Below are positions 10,649 to 21,258 of a stretch of 64,000 nt of DNA, piece by piece (the first letter of the stretch is position 1; every line of letters begins with the position of its first letter). This DNA is from Notospermus geniculatus (Eukaryota > Nemertea > Pilidiophora > Heteronemertea > Lineidae). The DNA lies in the NCBI GenBank assembly GCA_002633025.1, contig NMRB01000227.1, positions 194,877 through 258,876 of the forward strand, read 5' to 3'. A program made the translations under genes and the position numbers. The notes beneath the pieces are model-generated. The model searched no databases, was not told where the DNA came from, and worked only from the letters and a program-made list of their open reading frames with translations.

Positions 10649-11469
10649 GGAAACTCATTACATTTACATCCCTTATTAGACGCAACAGACTTATTATACC
10701 CCCATATTTCCCGTGGGGGCATTTATGCTTCAAGTACTTTTGGACGGCATGCAGACATCTTTATGTGAAGCTTCAGTATATCTTTTCCGTAGAGGTTATT
10801 TTCTTCTTTGACAGCCTGGAGGCACGCTATTAGTCGACGTAAGCCCGTACGGCTTCGGCTATCTTTAGTATGACACAAGTTCAAAGCCGTAGAGCCCCGT
10901 GCACACTCTGCATGACCTCCATCAAAGCTATCCCATAAAGTTCTCTTGCGTCTTCTCAATGGATCCATCGATCTGACTTTCCTTATCCTGGCGTCTACGA
11001 TCACCGATAGATGAATCGATCCCAAGTTTTTTCTCTCTTATCTTCAGTCAATGGGGAATAGAGTCGGGGAGAAAATAATTTGTTCGGTGGCAGGGATGGT
11101 TGATCCTGGCGCTCGATGGCCGCACTGTTACGAATATAATGTAGATTATAGCAAAAGAAATGGTTGATTTCTCAGATCATAGCTGCATGATCGCCATATC
11201 GATGTCGACTGACCTTCAGAGCTTGCCGTAAACGTGCACGATGTGCAGCTTTGAGCTTGAAACATGGAAAATTGTAACCGGACGGGTGTAACGTTTTTCA
11301 GTGTGGCTCGTGTGCCAGTGTGACATTACAATAGATTGACGGAATAAGGCGCGACTTGACAATGAGCGTTACACAGAGAAACAGAGAGTCTATTTCCCAG
11401 TGTGTTCCACACAATGGGAGTCACACAGAAAAATGGCCACACTGAAAAACACCATACTTGTGTATTGAA
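10649..11469. other. Unannotated stretch, no gene seen
   Basis: Frames of 74-100 codons overlap on both strands around 10720-11025 without any recognisable domain. Confidence 0.35.
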
Positions 11470-11727
11470 TTGGATTTTTTCCACCAGGCCGGGCTGAAGC
11501 CAAAGCATTATTGGCCCTGGTACATGTAAGTACATGTATGGAAGAGGCCGTCTTGTGTTCATCACTCGGCTGAGGAGTTTTCATCGTCTAGCAAAGGCAC
11601 AAGTGCAAGACACCACGACATACTGTCCCATGCGACGGATGTGAAGAGCCAGTAGGGTGATTAATCCCATTTTGTCAAGGCTGGACTCGCACCCGCTTCC
11701 TGAGCGGACGTGACAGGCTAGCGATGC
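11470..11727 (-). mobile_element. SINE-A, degenerate copy
   Basis: Read on the minus strand, it begins with a decayed tRNA-like head (TCACGTCCGCTCAG) followed by the body landmarks TGGCTCTTCAC, CGCATGGGACAGTA and GGGCCAATAATGCT. The GGGCAAGTAAAAG core is damaged. It resembles the better copy at 40952-41230. Confidence 0.7.
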
Positions 11728-12677
11728 ATGGCGACGGTCAGTTCCTTCTAAAATCTGACTTAAAAGGGCCTTTGTTTCAGCCCTTCAAATACTAGCCGTC
11801 TTTGATTGAAAGTATGATACAGAACCTTTGATCATACGTCTAGTACGTGGATAATCAGCCAGGCATTCTTTCTGAAGTAGACTTGTTTTAAGTTCGCGAT
11901 TGGCGAAATGTCAGCTCTGGCGACATGAGCGTATCACGAATAAAGAAAAAAATTGACTGTCAATGAGATTCATTTTCCGTCATCAGACACTCAGAGTCGT
12001 GATTCGGCAAGGATGGCATTTATGAAATGTGGAATTGCCCATTAGCGCCACGCGGGATGCCATTCCGCAGCAAATGGTATTACTAAAACACGAAACGGCG
12101 TCTATAAACGGCACCTGGGCACGCTAGGCAGTGGTTTATAGAGGGCATAGATACGTGAAAAAGGTCACATGGCCGCAAAGAAACTGATTACAAGATTAGT
12201 TGGCTATAAATAGCGGTCTGTAGATTCGATGATCGATTACATTCGGGTGTAATCTGCGGGATAATATTTCATCTCGGAGTTATCCGATCTCATCAGGATG
12301 TTCCCTGCGTAATTGATACACAATGATCTGCCTTGATCAGATTTGGGACGCGGCATGAATCTTCATATTCTGGAATGAGGAGCTGTTGATGATATAAGCT
12401 AAGGGACACCTGTGGACCATTAGTGATCCGAATCGAGTCGATTGTTTCAAATTTTCCCAATTCGAGGTTTGAAATGCATGATTAGAACAGCCAGCTGGGG
12501 ACTGATTTCAGTCCTGTTCATTCGTCCTGTGTTTTTGACCTTGCTTTCGTGAGGTTTTCTCGGCCAGGTTTGCTCTGTATGGTGGGCAACTGAGCCGTAG
12601 GAAACTATCGGCAGTCTTTCGATTCCTTCGTCTCTGCGAACGTCGTAAGGAACTGAATGTTGAATAGTCAGTCCATT
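11728..12677. other. Unannotated stretch, no gene seen
   Basis: No inverted or direct repeat was recognised. A 101-codon minus frame at the right edge overlaps SINE sequence and is unrecognised. Confidence 0.35.
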
Positions 12678-13135
12678 TGTATTTGTGTTAGATTTTCCCG
12701 TCAGGGCCGACGTCGTAGCATTATTGGCCCTGGTGAGAACGGGGGAGGTCATCTCCAGCTACTCATGTTCCTCACTTGGATGCAGGCCTGTAGCTAGCAA
12801 AGGGGCAAGGGGGGGGGCAAATGACCTCCTACCCCCCTCATTGTTCGTGTCTCAGAGTGCAGGACCTTGACCTCAAATCGCATCTCAACTTCTAATTTTT
12901 GAAAATTTTTCTGGGGGAGCCCCCCCCCCCCCCACACACACACAAAACTGGCCCCTTCGACGCCGAAGGCAAAGCCCACGTCCGTTGAGCTCATCTGCTT
13001 AAAATGCCCCCCCCCCGCCCTCAGCGAACAAAGCTAGCAACGGCCTTGCGGATGAGGTCTTTTACTTGCCCTTGCAAAGGCACACGGTACAAGTCACCGT
13101 GCTTACTCTCCCTCGCGATCGACGTAAAGAGCCAC
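12678..13135 (-). mobile_element. SINE-A broken by a nested insertion
   Basis: On the minus strand the order is TGGCTCTTTACGTCGATCG, CTTTGCAAGGGCAAGTAAAA, then the insertion, then CATCCAAGTGAGG, GGGCCAATAATGCT and GGCCCTGACGG. The SINE halves join exactly if 12783-13049 is removed. The tRNA-like head is missing or very degraded. Confidence 0.8.
12783..13049. mobile_element. Nested hAT-like MITE in SINE-A
   Basis: The ends CAGGCCTGTAGCTAGC and CAAGGCCGTTGCTAGC are inverted relatives. GGATG flanks both sides (12778-12782 and 13050-13054). The interior holds long G and C runs and a CA tract. CAGG-type ends fit the hAT superfamily, but the flanking duplication is 5 bp rather than the usual 8, so the class is uncertain. 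Confidence 0.7.
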
Positions 13136-13737
13136 TGAGAGTCAGTGCTTTTAGATGTTCTCGATTAGCTGAAATTTGTAAATTCCCCAATCAAATCGTT
13201 GGATGTCAAAGCCACATCTTCATTTCGATCTTCGCCTCCATCCTGCCGACTCTTCTTTTGTAGAAAAATCCACCTTGGGCGTGGTCGACTAGTTCCGCGA
13301 GAAAAAAAAATAACAAAGACCCAAATACATCTACATGTACTATACAAAACGGTAAAAAAGTAGCCTTTACAGCAGAAAAATCGAATTCATGGTATCAAAG
13401 GGTCTAGATTGAAAGCAACCAAGATGAGTCAATAATTGACCAGTAAAGTCCGTGAAATCATGTGACCATGATGGCCTGCATTCGATTTTATTGATGCATT
13501 GACCTGGCGGTACTTTTGAGAAAACATGATCGAAGATTTTCGTTCGTTTGTGCCGACACTGATATGAACAGCGCCGGATATATCGCACGCTTGATTGTCA
13601 TTGGTCAATAATCGATAATTGATTGACAGTTGGTAACGATCTAATTAGATCGCTTTCATTTTTTTGCATGTTTATTTCAATGCCGATGTTCTGGGGGCCA
13701 ATGTTCACACAGAGATGGTTTGTTAGTTTGGTTCACA
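13136..13737. other. Unannotated stretch, no gene seen
   Basis: Short frames only (60-73 codons). No repeats were recognised apart from a few A and T runs. Confidence 0.35.
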
Positions 13738-13871
13738 GGGCCGTATGCTAGGGTCGGACATCAGCCAGAGTTTCATCAACGTCTGACTTTTCTCAATGCT
13801 TCAAGCATAGAGAAAGTCTAACTTCAGCTAGCCTATATTTGAGGCTAAAGTCCGACCCGAGCATACGGCCC
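13738..13871. mobile_element. Palindromic MITE, family E
   Basis: Arms GGGCCGTATGCTAGGGTCGG and the inverse CCGACCCGAGCATACGGCCC enclose inner arms around GTCTGACTTTCTC. The 134 bp form one hairpin. The ends resemble those of families B, C, D and G. Confidence 0.8.
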
Positions 13872-13920
13872 ACAGTGTTCTTTTCCATTCTTCTCTTGTC
13901 CTTCAAGTCCTTGGCCCTTA

Positions 13921-14549
13921 CGACGTATTCAAGAAGCCTCCTTAACTACAGTATAAGGTCCACATTGTATTCTGCCCTGCAAACAATAGCTAAGATAAGG
14001 CCAATGCAAATTGATTATTAGTTTCTCGTCACCGCCCGCATCTGATTTAGGCCCCCTCATCAAAAAGTTTCATTATTTACAAAAATTACATTATTTCCAC
14101 AAAATCTGCACAATTCCAATTAGTGGAAGAGTTTTTTCTGTCATGTTGTGAATAAATAACAAGACATTCATGGTTTTAATCCAAAACATTATTGTTATCA
14201 ATTTTAATCATAGCTACACAAACTGGCATGGACACGGGCATGGACAGTATCAAAGTTATAAAACCTTCCAATTATCATCATCATTTCAGAATTGATAAAT
14301 AGTAGGCCCTAGGCCTACCATTCAAAAGTAGTTGGTGTGTCCATTTAAAATGGGCATACTACCAAGTATGCCCTTTTGAACGGTACTTGTAGTGCTATGG
14401 TGAATCTCAAAAGGGTCGTCTTTTGCATGAAAAAAATAATGAATAATGAATAATGAAAAAAAAACCCTCATCAAATTCTGAAAAATTGTTGACGAGAAAC
14501 TAATAATCAATTTTCATTGGCCTAAACCTTAGAGCTTCTAATACGGCCC
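13921..14549. mobile_element. Palindromic MITE family C, interrupted
   Basis: The left part (GTATTCAAGAAGCCTCCTTAA, then TTCTGCCCTGCAAACAATAG) and the right part (CTTAGAGCTTCTAATACGGCCC) reproduce the family C element. They are separated by the nested element at 13999-14522, so the outer element is the older of the two. Confidence 0.75.
13999..14522. mobile_element. Nested TIR element with TAA flanks
   Basis: The arms GGCCAATGCAAATTGATTAT / TAGTTTCTCGTCA and their inverse (TGACGAGAAACTA ... CATTGGCC) differ by one base over more than 30. TAA flanks both ends (13996-13998 and 14523-14525). A 3-bp TAA duplication with G-rich ends fits PIF/Harbinger-type elements. No transposase is present; the interior is AT-rich. 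Confidence 0.75.
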
Positions 14550-14558
14550 ATGGTTCCA

Positions 14559-14666
14559 GGGCCCATATTCATAAAGCTACTTAAGTCTAGTGTGACTCTT
14601 ATCCTTTGTTCAACACAAAAGATAAGTATCACACTTCGACTTAAGTATATTTATGAATATGGGCCC
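14559..14666. mobile_element. Palindromic MITE, family B copy 1
   Basis: GGGCCCATATTCATAAAG...CTTAAGT and the inverse ending TTTATGAATATGGGCCC. The loop region reads TTTGTTCAACACAAAAG. Symmetry extends outward as CCA/TGG. Other copies: 15694-15802, 33980-34089, and a diverged one at 46063-46176. Confidence 0.85.
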
Positions 14667-15322
14667 TGGTCCGGAAGTGCCCGGATGTTCGAGAAGCAGT
14701 TGGTTAGGGTTTGGCACTGAAGTTTGTTAACCAAAGTTTTGGGTCATTGGAGATTCTTAAGTTCAGTCACTTACTCTTATTATCAAAACGCACTTTTAAA
14801 TAAACTGGATCTTGTAGTCTCTTTTTCAACGTCAAATAATCATAAATGCAACACGATACGGAAGGCTGATCTTCCATATCACGTGATTTTATCGGAAAGA
14901 AAAGTCATATTCAACTTATAAGCTCCGAGTATGGGTAGATCAAAGTGTATTTGAAACGTTGCATCTTTTTGACAATTGTTTGGCAACACGATAGGATCGA
15001 CAGGATACGGTGTACCCTACAGTATGATATGATAGTCAATAGGAAGATGAAAGTAACATAATCAGGGACTGAGGACACCCATCCAAGATCAAAGGAAAGC
15101 CATGTTTGGAGCAATTGAAGACCAATAATGGTATAACATTATAATCGCATTCGTTTGTAATTTTTTAGGGAATTGTGTTACAGTCTTTAGCGATTGGGCG
15201 TTGTGCTTTTATCAACGTTTTGAAATCTTTACTAAAAGATGTAACGGTATGAATCATAGTCTGACTTCTTCTTCTTGCCTTGTTATTAGAATAGGCCCGG
15301 TATGTCTTGCCTACGATCAATT
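14667..15322. other. Unannotated stretch, no gene seen
   Basis: AT-rich sequence with frames of about 65 codons on both strands and nothing recognisable. Confidence 0.35.
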
Positions 15323-15575
15323 GATGGATGCAAAAGAACTAGTCTCTTCCTACACTTTGATTTGGTTAGTGGTAATACGTTTGATGTATTTGACGAAAAT
15401 ATCGGTTAAAATGTATATTTTCAAAAAAAAGTCCAAACATGAAAAAANTGATGGATGCAAAAGAACTAGTCTCTTCCTACACTTTGATTTGGTTAGTGGT
15501 AATACGTTTGATGTATTTGACAAAAATATCGGTTAAAATGAATATTTTCAAAAAAAAAGTCCAAACATGAAAAAA
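15323..15575. repeat. ~126-bp duplicate around a single N
   Basis: 15323-15447 and 15449-15575 are nearly identical (starting TGATGGATGCAAAAGAACTA and ending ACATGAAAAAA), joined by an N at 15448. The end of the left piece equals the start of the right piece, which is the pattern expected of an unmerged contig overlap. Confidence 0.9.
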
Positions 15576-15579
15576 TCCG

Positions 15580-15690
15580 AGCCCGTATGCATAAAACATC
15601 TAAAGTGAAAAATTTTCCTTGAATCTATTGTACCAAACCAAAGATTAATGGAAACGTTTCACTTAAGATGTTTTATGCATACGTGCCCCG
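15580..15690. mobile_element. Palindromic MITE, family D copy 1
   Basis: CCCGTATGCATAAAACATCT and its inverse (AGATGTTTTATGCATACG) enclose TGTACCAAACCAAAGATTAA. A diverged copy is at 27511-27595. Confidence 0.8.
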
Positions 15691-15693
15691 CCT

Positions 15694-15802
15694 GGGCCCA
15701 TATTCATAAAACTACTTTAGTCTAAGTGTGACACTTATCCTTTGTTCAACACAAAAGATAAGTGTCACACTTTGACTTAAGCATGTTTATGAATATGGCC
15801 CC
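15694..15802. mobile_element. Palindromic MITE, family B copy 2
   Basis: GGGCCCATATTCATAAAACT with the inverse GTTTATGAATATGGCCCC and the loop TTTGTTCAACACAAAAG. It lies only a few bases from the family D element. Confidence 0.85.
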
Positions 15803-18136
15803 TGCTGATCCCTACTTACGCCGATTTCACACGGGCGAATTTCGGATCAAATTTTCCGAAAATGCCGATTCAGTGCCAAAAACTTTTAAATAACCATCTC
15901 CTTCTGTCGGACCGTATTCACCATCTTCAATGTTCACTGTACGTACACATGGCATTAATCTACAATATATTTCAGGCCTCTACCAGTAAGGGAATAGATT
16001 TTAAGGGACATTGCTTGGTAAATCCCTGTTCTTATATCGGATTGCTCTCAAAGAAAACTTACAAAGGAAGTGGGGCGTTTCAAATACTGCTAACACCACA
16101 CCGCTAATCCATCAAAAATAGTTTTTGACGTCCCTCAATTCAAAGTTGGACTTTGCTACTTGTATCAAAGCAAAGCTTTCTTGATCCTTTAAAGGACCTT
16201 ATCAATGTTACTGTTATTACTAAAGCCTATCTACCCATCGACAAAGTGTAATATTCTGTTATCTATACCAGGCTGAAGGAGGTGTTTGTTTCGTGTAGAT
16301 CTTTGGTTATGGTGAAACCCTTTTCCAACTTTGTACCATCGACAGCTTTTTGATACACGATATGGCTGTTCTTTTGTTAACACAGAAAGCAAGTTTTGGT
16401 TTGTGATTCTGGAACACTATGAGAAGTTGCTGACATCAGTCAGCTGCCTTTCTCGCCCTAGCCGTCCCCAGCTCAAAGCCCATTGCCTGGTAGTAAAGTC
16501 ATGGATGCAGGGGTAGATGATAGATGAAGCCCTACAGAAATTCATTGGAAATACGTGGGTAGTATTCTTGAGTAATACTTGAATACTTGAAATACTTCTG
16601 TAGAAACAAGCCTGGCGGTGGCAGGATTCACAAGGTGACTTCAGTAGGGGTGGCACTCGACCTCATTCGCCCAGGCTTCAGCAGCTGTGAATTGGCATAA
16701 AATCACACATGATGGCGTGAACACAACAACCAGTGATAGCAGCCATTACGCAGTATATAGATCTACTACCTGTGCATTGCGTATATACATGTACAACACT
16801 AAACCGCTTCACTCACCGCGGATATAGTAATAGCCCTACGCGCCAAATAGAGACCCCGTGGAGGATAACCTCGAAATTTGCCTATAAATTCCACGTCAAC
16901 GTCAACTTGAGCCATTTCACCAACTCATAATAGAAAAGCAAAATTGTTAGGAATTATAAATTCTAATATACAACCGACATCATATTTCGCCATCTAATAC
17001 GAATTTTATAGTCCAGAAACCGATACACCCTCTAAAATCCACCCAAAAAACTCTGTAAAAAAATTCCACTGCGTTTCTGTTCGAAATTTCTCACAGAAAT
17101 AAAACACCCATGCTAGAACATGACTGAACGCCAAATTTCAAACCTGTTGTTCCTTCAACAACTGAGATATAGCTGAAAATATATAGCTGAAAACAGACAT
17201 GCCAGACAGTGTTGAAAATAAGGGTCACCTTGTGAACCAATACTTCAATATTGATATTGGTTATCATCAGGTAGGCTAATCAGGATTCTTACCGCTCGCT
17301 CCCATCGCCACCGCATACAAAAGATGCAGTGAGGAAGGGACCCGCGAGCGTAAGAACCTCTGATATTCTCAGGCTGATATCCCCGTGTCAACTTCGAAGC
17401 AATGTGCGTGTCTTCCTCCCTCACGTCTTTCCCTCGTAGACAACTCGATCCTTGAATACGACCCTGTACTGTGTCACGATAAACTGTTGACTGAACAATC
17501 GAAGCGATGGTGACGCCAGTTCTCCTTAGCAGGGAACGTATCGGTAGCTATGCTTTGATATTCCGCACCATCCACGTCTACAGAAGGACGTGATAAACAA
17601 CTTAGAGATTCCTGTAATTGCAGAACTCACTTTGTGACGAAGTGTTTTCGATTTTTCATACACCATGAGCCACAGTATGTTGAAGGAAGGCACGAAAAAT
17701 GCGCTGCTGTCTGCAGTGTTCTTTACGTTCCTCCGTCAATATTCCATCAACTTATGCCAGAGTAACGGCCTCATAATTGCGTCTGCAGGCTGACACGTAG
17801 ACTTATCTGCATAGAAGGGTTGATTCACACCCGAAAAATCCCAGGATGGTCTACATTATCACCAAGTGACCACGACATAATTTTGCTGGCTGGGCAAGTG
17901 TGTCAGAGGCTTTCGAAGGTGTCTTATTTAGATTGATGTAGTACTACACTGCTTTCTGGAAAATACAATCCTGTAGCAAGTTCGGCGGATTTGTGAGAAC
18001 AGTATACATGATAAACCTAAGGTGGCGCCTGGAGAACACTCAAAATGTGTCCTAGGCTGCTTTTTCTTGGAGAAAATGTCAGTAATATTCAGTTCCAACG
18101 CTTTTACCAACACACCACTGTATCAATCTGCCAAGA
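15803..18136. other. Unannotated 2.3-kb stretch, no gene seen
   Basis: No repeat family or convincing exon. Frames reach 81 codons. Around 17240-17270 there is a short hairpin (CCAATACTTCAATATTGATATTGG). The stretch could hold regulatory sequence, but nothing in it shows this. Confidence 0.35.
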
Positions 18137-18249
18137 GCCTGTTTCATAAAGTTAGTAAAGTGACTTTAAGCTAATGGTACCATTAACTCAATGCATTTTT
18201 CATTTGGTTAAAGGTAGCATTAGCTTAAAGTCACTTTATGAAACAGGTC
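18137..18249. mobile_element. Palindromic MITE, family F
   Basis: GCCTGTTTCATAAAGTTAG ... AAGTGACTTTAAGCTAATG with the inverse CATTAGCTTAAAGTCACTTT ending ATGAAACAGG. A short GTACCATTAACTCAATGC centre makes this one long hairpin. Confidence 0.8.
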
Positions 18250-18398
18250 CCAGGCCTTTAAAATCGTTTCCTTTTTTCATTTGTCTTTTTTGCAATTCTA
18301 TTTCCATCCGATTGTGGACATTCGTATACCTCATGACTAGCATTTTACGTCACATGTCAAACATCGTAAAAGAAGTTGACTATTTCAAAACGGTAATG

Positions 18399-18592
18399 CA
18401 CTGTAAAAAGATATAGGTACAGCGTACTTATGGCAATGGTAAATACCTTGTCGACTTTTTAAGCCCATTTCCCATGGGCCCGCTGTGTACCCATCATACG
18501 GGACAATACACCTGGGGATGAGTTTATTGTTCCCATGTTGGTGTGTGTACTCACGGCTCCGTACCCATAAAAACGGATGATTTTTTGCAGTG
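18399..18592. mobile_element. CACTG-ended (hAT-like) MITE
   Basis: Ends are CACTGTAAAAAGAT and its inverse ATTTTTTGCAGTG. The interior repeats CCCATG and TACCCAT words. Related fragments are at 8812-8962 and 35126-35375. No clear 8-bp target duplication remains, so the hAT assignment rests on the ends only. Confidence 0.65.
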
Positions 18593-19180
18593 TGGATTAT
18601 CCCTTTCTTTCTGGTTATTTTCCTGGCGTTTAGTCTCAGTTGAAATCCCCTGTTCTTTTATTTGGTTACTTTCATGAAATAAAACACCAGTGAGAAGATG
18701 GACATACACGTTTCATGATATGACAAGATCTGATTCTCAAACCTTATGATTTTTGCTTATTTCATGTAATATTAAGCCTTACAAAAGATTTGCATCGTGT
18801 TGATCAAACCGGCTCTCACGATCGTATCACGTGACACTTGACATTTACATCCGAGACTGCCTAACAAGCAAAAGAAAAAGGATCAACATTAGGGATGTAA
18901 CTTTGTGTCCTCATTATACATGTAGGCGTCAAAAGTCATTCATTCTCTGCGACGCGTCTGAACCTAAGCGAAAGTAAGCTGTGCACAGTAATGATTTTTG
19001 AAGAGGAAACATTACACTAAACAGAATCACGTTGCTTAAACAAATCAAACTATTGACCCCAAACCAGACTGTTTACACAAAGTGTTTGTTGTCATTGTTT
19101 TGATTTAGCATTACCAATAATATATGGTAAATCCCCATGGAGGAAGTGTGTAAATCCACACCGAAAAAAAACCCTACATA
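18593..19180. other. Unannotated stretch, no gene seen
   Basis: AT-rich sequence with one TACATGTA word. No repeat or coding signal was recognised. Confidence 0.35.
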
Positions 19181-19369
19181 TTAGTCAGTTGTTTCCCTGG
19201 GGAATACTTTTTCCATCACTGCGGTCCGTGTGTCGATTTCACGCTCAGCCGCAGCACCGAGTTTGTCTAGCCGGATGGCTACGAGTGTCCCAGGAGGCAT
19301 ACGGCGTTGGCGGAGCAAGTTATTGATATTTTTCGCACATTGGTTGCGACGTCTCTGATACAACTGCAA
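19181..19369 (-). CDS. Possible 3'-terminal exon, unrecognised product
   Basis: On the minus strand a CTATTGCAG acceptor-like site precedes an open frame of about 62 codons, beginning around Leu-Tyr-Gln-Arg-Arg-Arg and ending Glu-Thr-Thr-Asp before TAA. The frame is rich in Arg with acidic patches and has a more GC-rich third position than its surroundings. I do not recognise the protein. No upstream exon or polyadenylation signal could be tied to it, and a second overlapping minus frame weakens the case. It could equally be chance or the remnant of a mobile element. Confidence 0.2.
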   Translation of the reverse strand: MQLYQRRRNQCAKNINNLLRQRRMPPGTLVAIRLDKLGAAAEREIDTRTAVMEKVFPRETTD

Positions 19370-19439
19370 TAGTGGAATAACTTGATTCTGGGATTACAGC
19401 CATGGAAATAGTACATGTAATGTCTCGTTGTTTTAGGGC

Positions 19440-20060
19440 TGACATCGCTGATATTGCTGCCATGTTCTCGAGCTGGTGTTGTTGGTCTTACAGCTGGTGT
19501 GGCGGTGCCGCAGCTGGTGTTCCTAGTGTTCAGGCTTCTATGCCAGTTGTTTTTAGTGTTACCAAGTTGGTGTTGGAGGTGTTGCAGCTGGTGTGGCTCG
19601 TCCCCTACTGGTGATGCCAGTGTTCCTGGTTTTGAGTCTGAAAAGGATGTTCGAGCTGGGGTTAAAGGTGTTACAGCTCGTGTGCCTGGTTCCACCACTT
19701 ATGTATTACTGCTGGTGCTGCTGATCTTCGATCTTCGAGCGAATGATGGTGTATGAGCTGGTGTGGCTATGCTTCAGCTGGTGTTGTGGGTGTTTCGGCC
19801 TGAACCCCGCCACTGTCGCATTTTCACGCCGCGATTTCGCGTTGGCCTGTTTTTTTCACAGGCGAAAGGCAATAACGAAAGATTTCTGCCATTGAAAAAG
19901 TAGCATCAAATTTCTATGGCCTGTGAAATCGCCACGTTTTGTCGCTCTCCGCCACAAAAATCGCGTCAGTGGGTACAGGCCTTTACAGCTGATGTGCTGG
20001 TGCTACAGCTGATATTGCTGGTGAGCGAGCTGGTATGGTGGTACAGCTATGTTGCTGATG
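19440..20060. repeat. ~21-bp CAGCTGGTGT repeat, degenerate
   Basis: AGCTGGTGT recurs at 19471, 19492, 19512 and onwards, at about 21-bp spacing near the start and more loosely later. Each unit carries a CAGCTG E-box-type word. The 139-codon minus frame (Thr/Pro-Ala rich) across it is a product of the repeat. A MITE at 19797-19981 splits the array. Confidence 0.7.
19797..19981. mobile_element. TIR element inside the CAGCTG repeat
   Basis: GGCCTGAACCC...CACTG with the inverse CAGTGGGTACAGGCC. The arms continue as diverged GTCGC / GCGAC blocks. CAGCTGGTGT-type repeat continues on both sides, so the element inserted into the array. Confidence 0.6.
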
Positions 20061-20448
20061 CTGATCCATTCCATAACCTTCTTTCAACAGAAGCTTAGGA
20101 TAGTCAAAGAATACCCAAGTCAAAAGTGTTTAACCACTTCGTTCGATGGATGGTTTCCTTATAAGGACATGTTGGCGTCAGTCCTGTTTATCGACGAGTC
20201 AGACAGTGCGGATAAACGCGACGCTTACTTTTCCTGCCCTAAACCCCTTAAATTGCAATAGCACAGTACAGCGTGGTACAATAAAGATAAGGGGGCTTAA
20301 GTGATCGGTCCTTAAGAGGATTGACTGCTCGAGAACACAGCGGAATGAGATTCCTAAACAAGAGCAATCGGGGCGGAATATTATACCGACGGTTACAGGT
20401 AGCCTCCATCTCTAAGGGGAGTTATCACCGCCGGAATCGGTTAAAGCT
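20061..20448. other. Unannotated stretch, no gene seen
   Basis: A 70-codon frame starts here. It is unrecognised and not supported by splice context. Confidence 0.35.
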
Positions 20449-20716
20449 AGGAATCCACCATTGATTTTCAAGCTGATTTTGCGTTGCGACTTGCTTTGCA
20501 ACTTTAATAACTGGGTTGCGTTGCAACTGGGCACTAGATCGCCGTAGTGGACTCGCTAGACGTGATTTCCACCAATGGCGAAGATGTGGCCAATTTCAGT
20601 CGGTAATCGGTCGGCGACCGGTAGCAGTTCCTCGCGGTCGTATTCAATCGCAGGTGGCAGGTTGCAAAGCAATTGGCAACGCAGAAAATCAGCAATGGAT
20701 TTCCTAGTGGATTCCT
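20449..20716. mobile_element. Fold-back MITE with AGGAATCCAC ends
   Basis: AGGAATCCAC at 20449 is the inverse of GTGGATTCCT ending 20716. The inner arms match as TGATTTT, GCGTTGC, TTGCTTTGCAAC. The centre is CpG-rich. Frames of 60-70 codons across it follow from the inverted symmetry. Confidence 0.7.
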
Positions 20717-20911
20717 CTGCCGACGAAGTTAGTAACCTTCTGCAGATGAGACACCCCTGAGTAAACACCTCCTTGCCTGATCTATATGATCACACCCTGG
20801 TGACAACCTAACACCTATTTCTTTTTTCTGTCGTCAACTAAGGTTAATTAGGTCGTGCGTAATCACCTTACATTTTCCTTGAAATTGAGTTGAAATGGAT
20901 TTTAGCATTAA
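20717..20911. other. Short unannotated spacer
   Basis: Nothing recognised. Confidence 0.35.
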
Positions 20912-21258
20912 CAATATGAGGATCAAAACGGGCAATATCATTGGCAATCTTTATGCAAGAAGCACATGACCCCATTTGGGCCCCATATTGTGCAATAATA
21001 TTCAACGTTTATGGGCCTCTTCATGTCAATATTGACTGGTCGGCCGGTTTGAAAAAAAAAGTCTGCCCTAACGTTACCTACAACCATTCACCAATGGTTC
21101 CACCCCTAGCCGACGAAACCACGCACTCTAAAACGGTCCATCCACCTACAATATTCTTGCACAATATTATGGGGGCTAAAATGGGTGTCATGTGCTTCTG
21201 GCATAATGGATGGAAGAAAGATTGGCAGTAACATTGCCCATTTTGATCCTCATATTGT
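20912..21258. mobile_element. TIR element, GGATCAAAATGGGCAAT family, copy 1
   Basis: Arms of about 95 bp: CAATATGAGGATCAAAACGG..GGCAATCTTT..GAAGCACATGAC..GGGCC on the left and the inverse on the right. The ~150-bp interior is unrelated to the other copies. A right-arm-like fragment is at 29281-29423, and a copy carrying a nested element is at 30557-31004. Confidence 0.8.

Noticed and set aside
19279-19698. 139-codon Thr/Pro-Ala-rich minus frame
   Set aside because: Its composition comes from the CAGCTGGTGT repeat.
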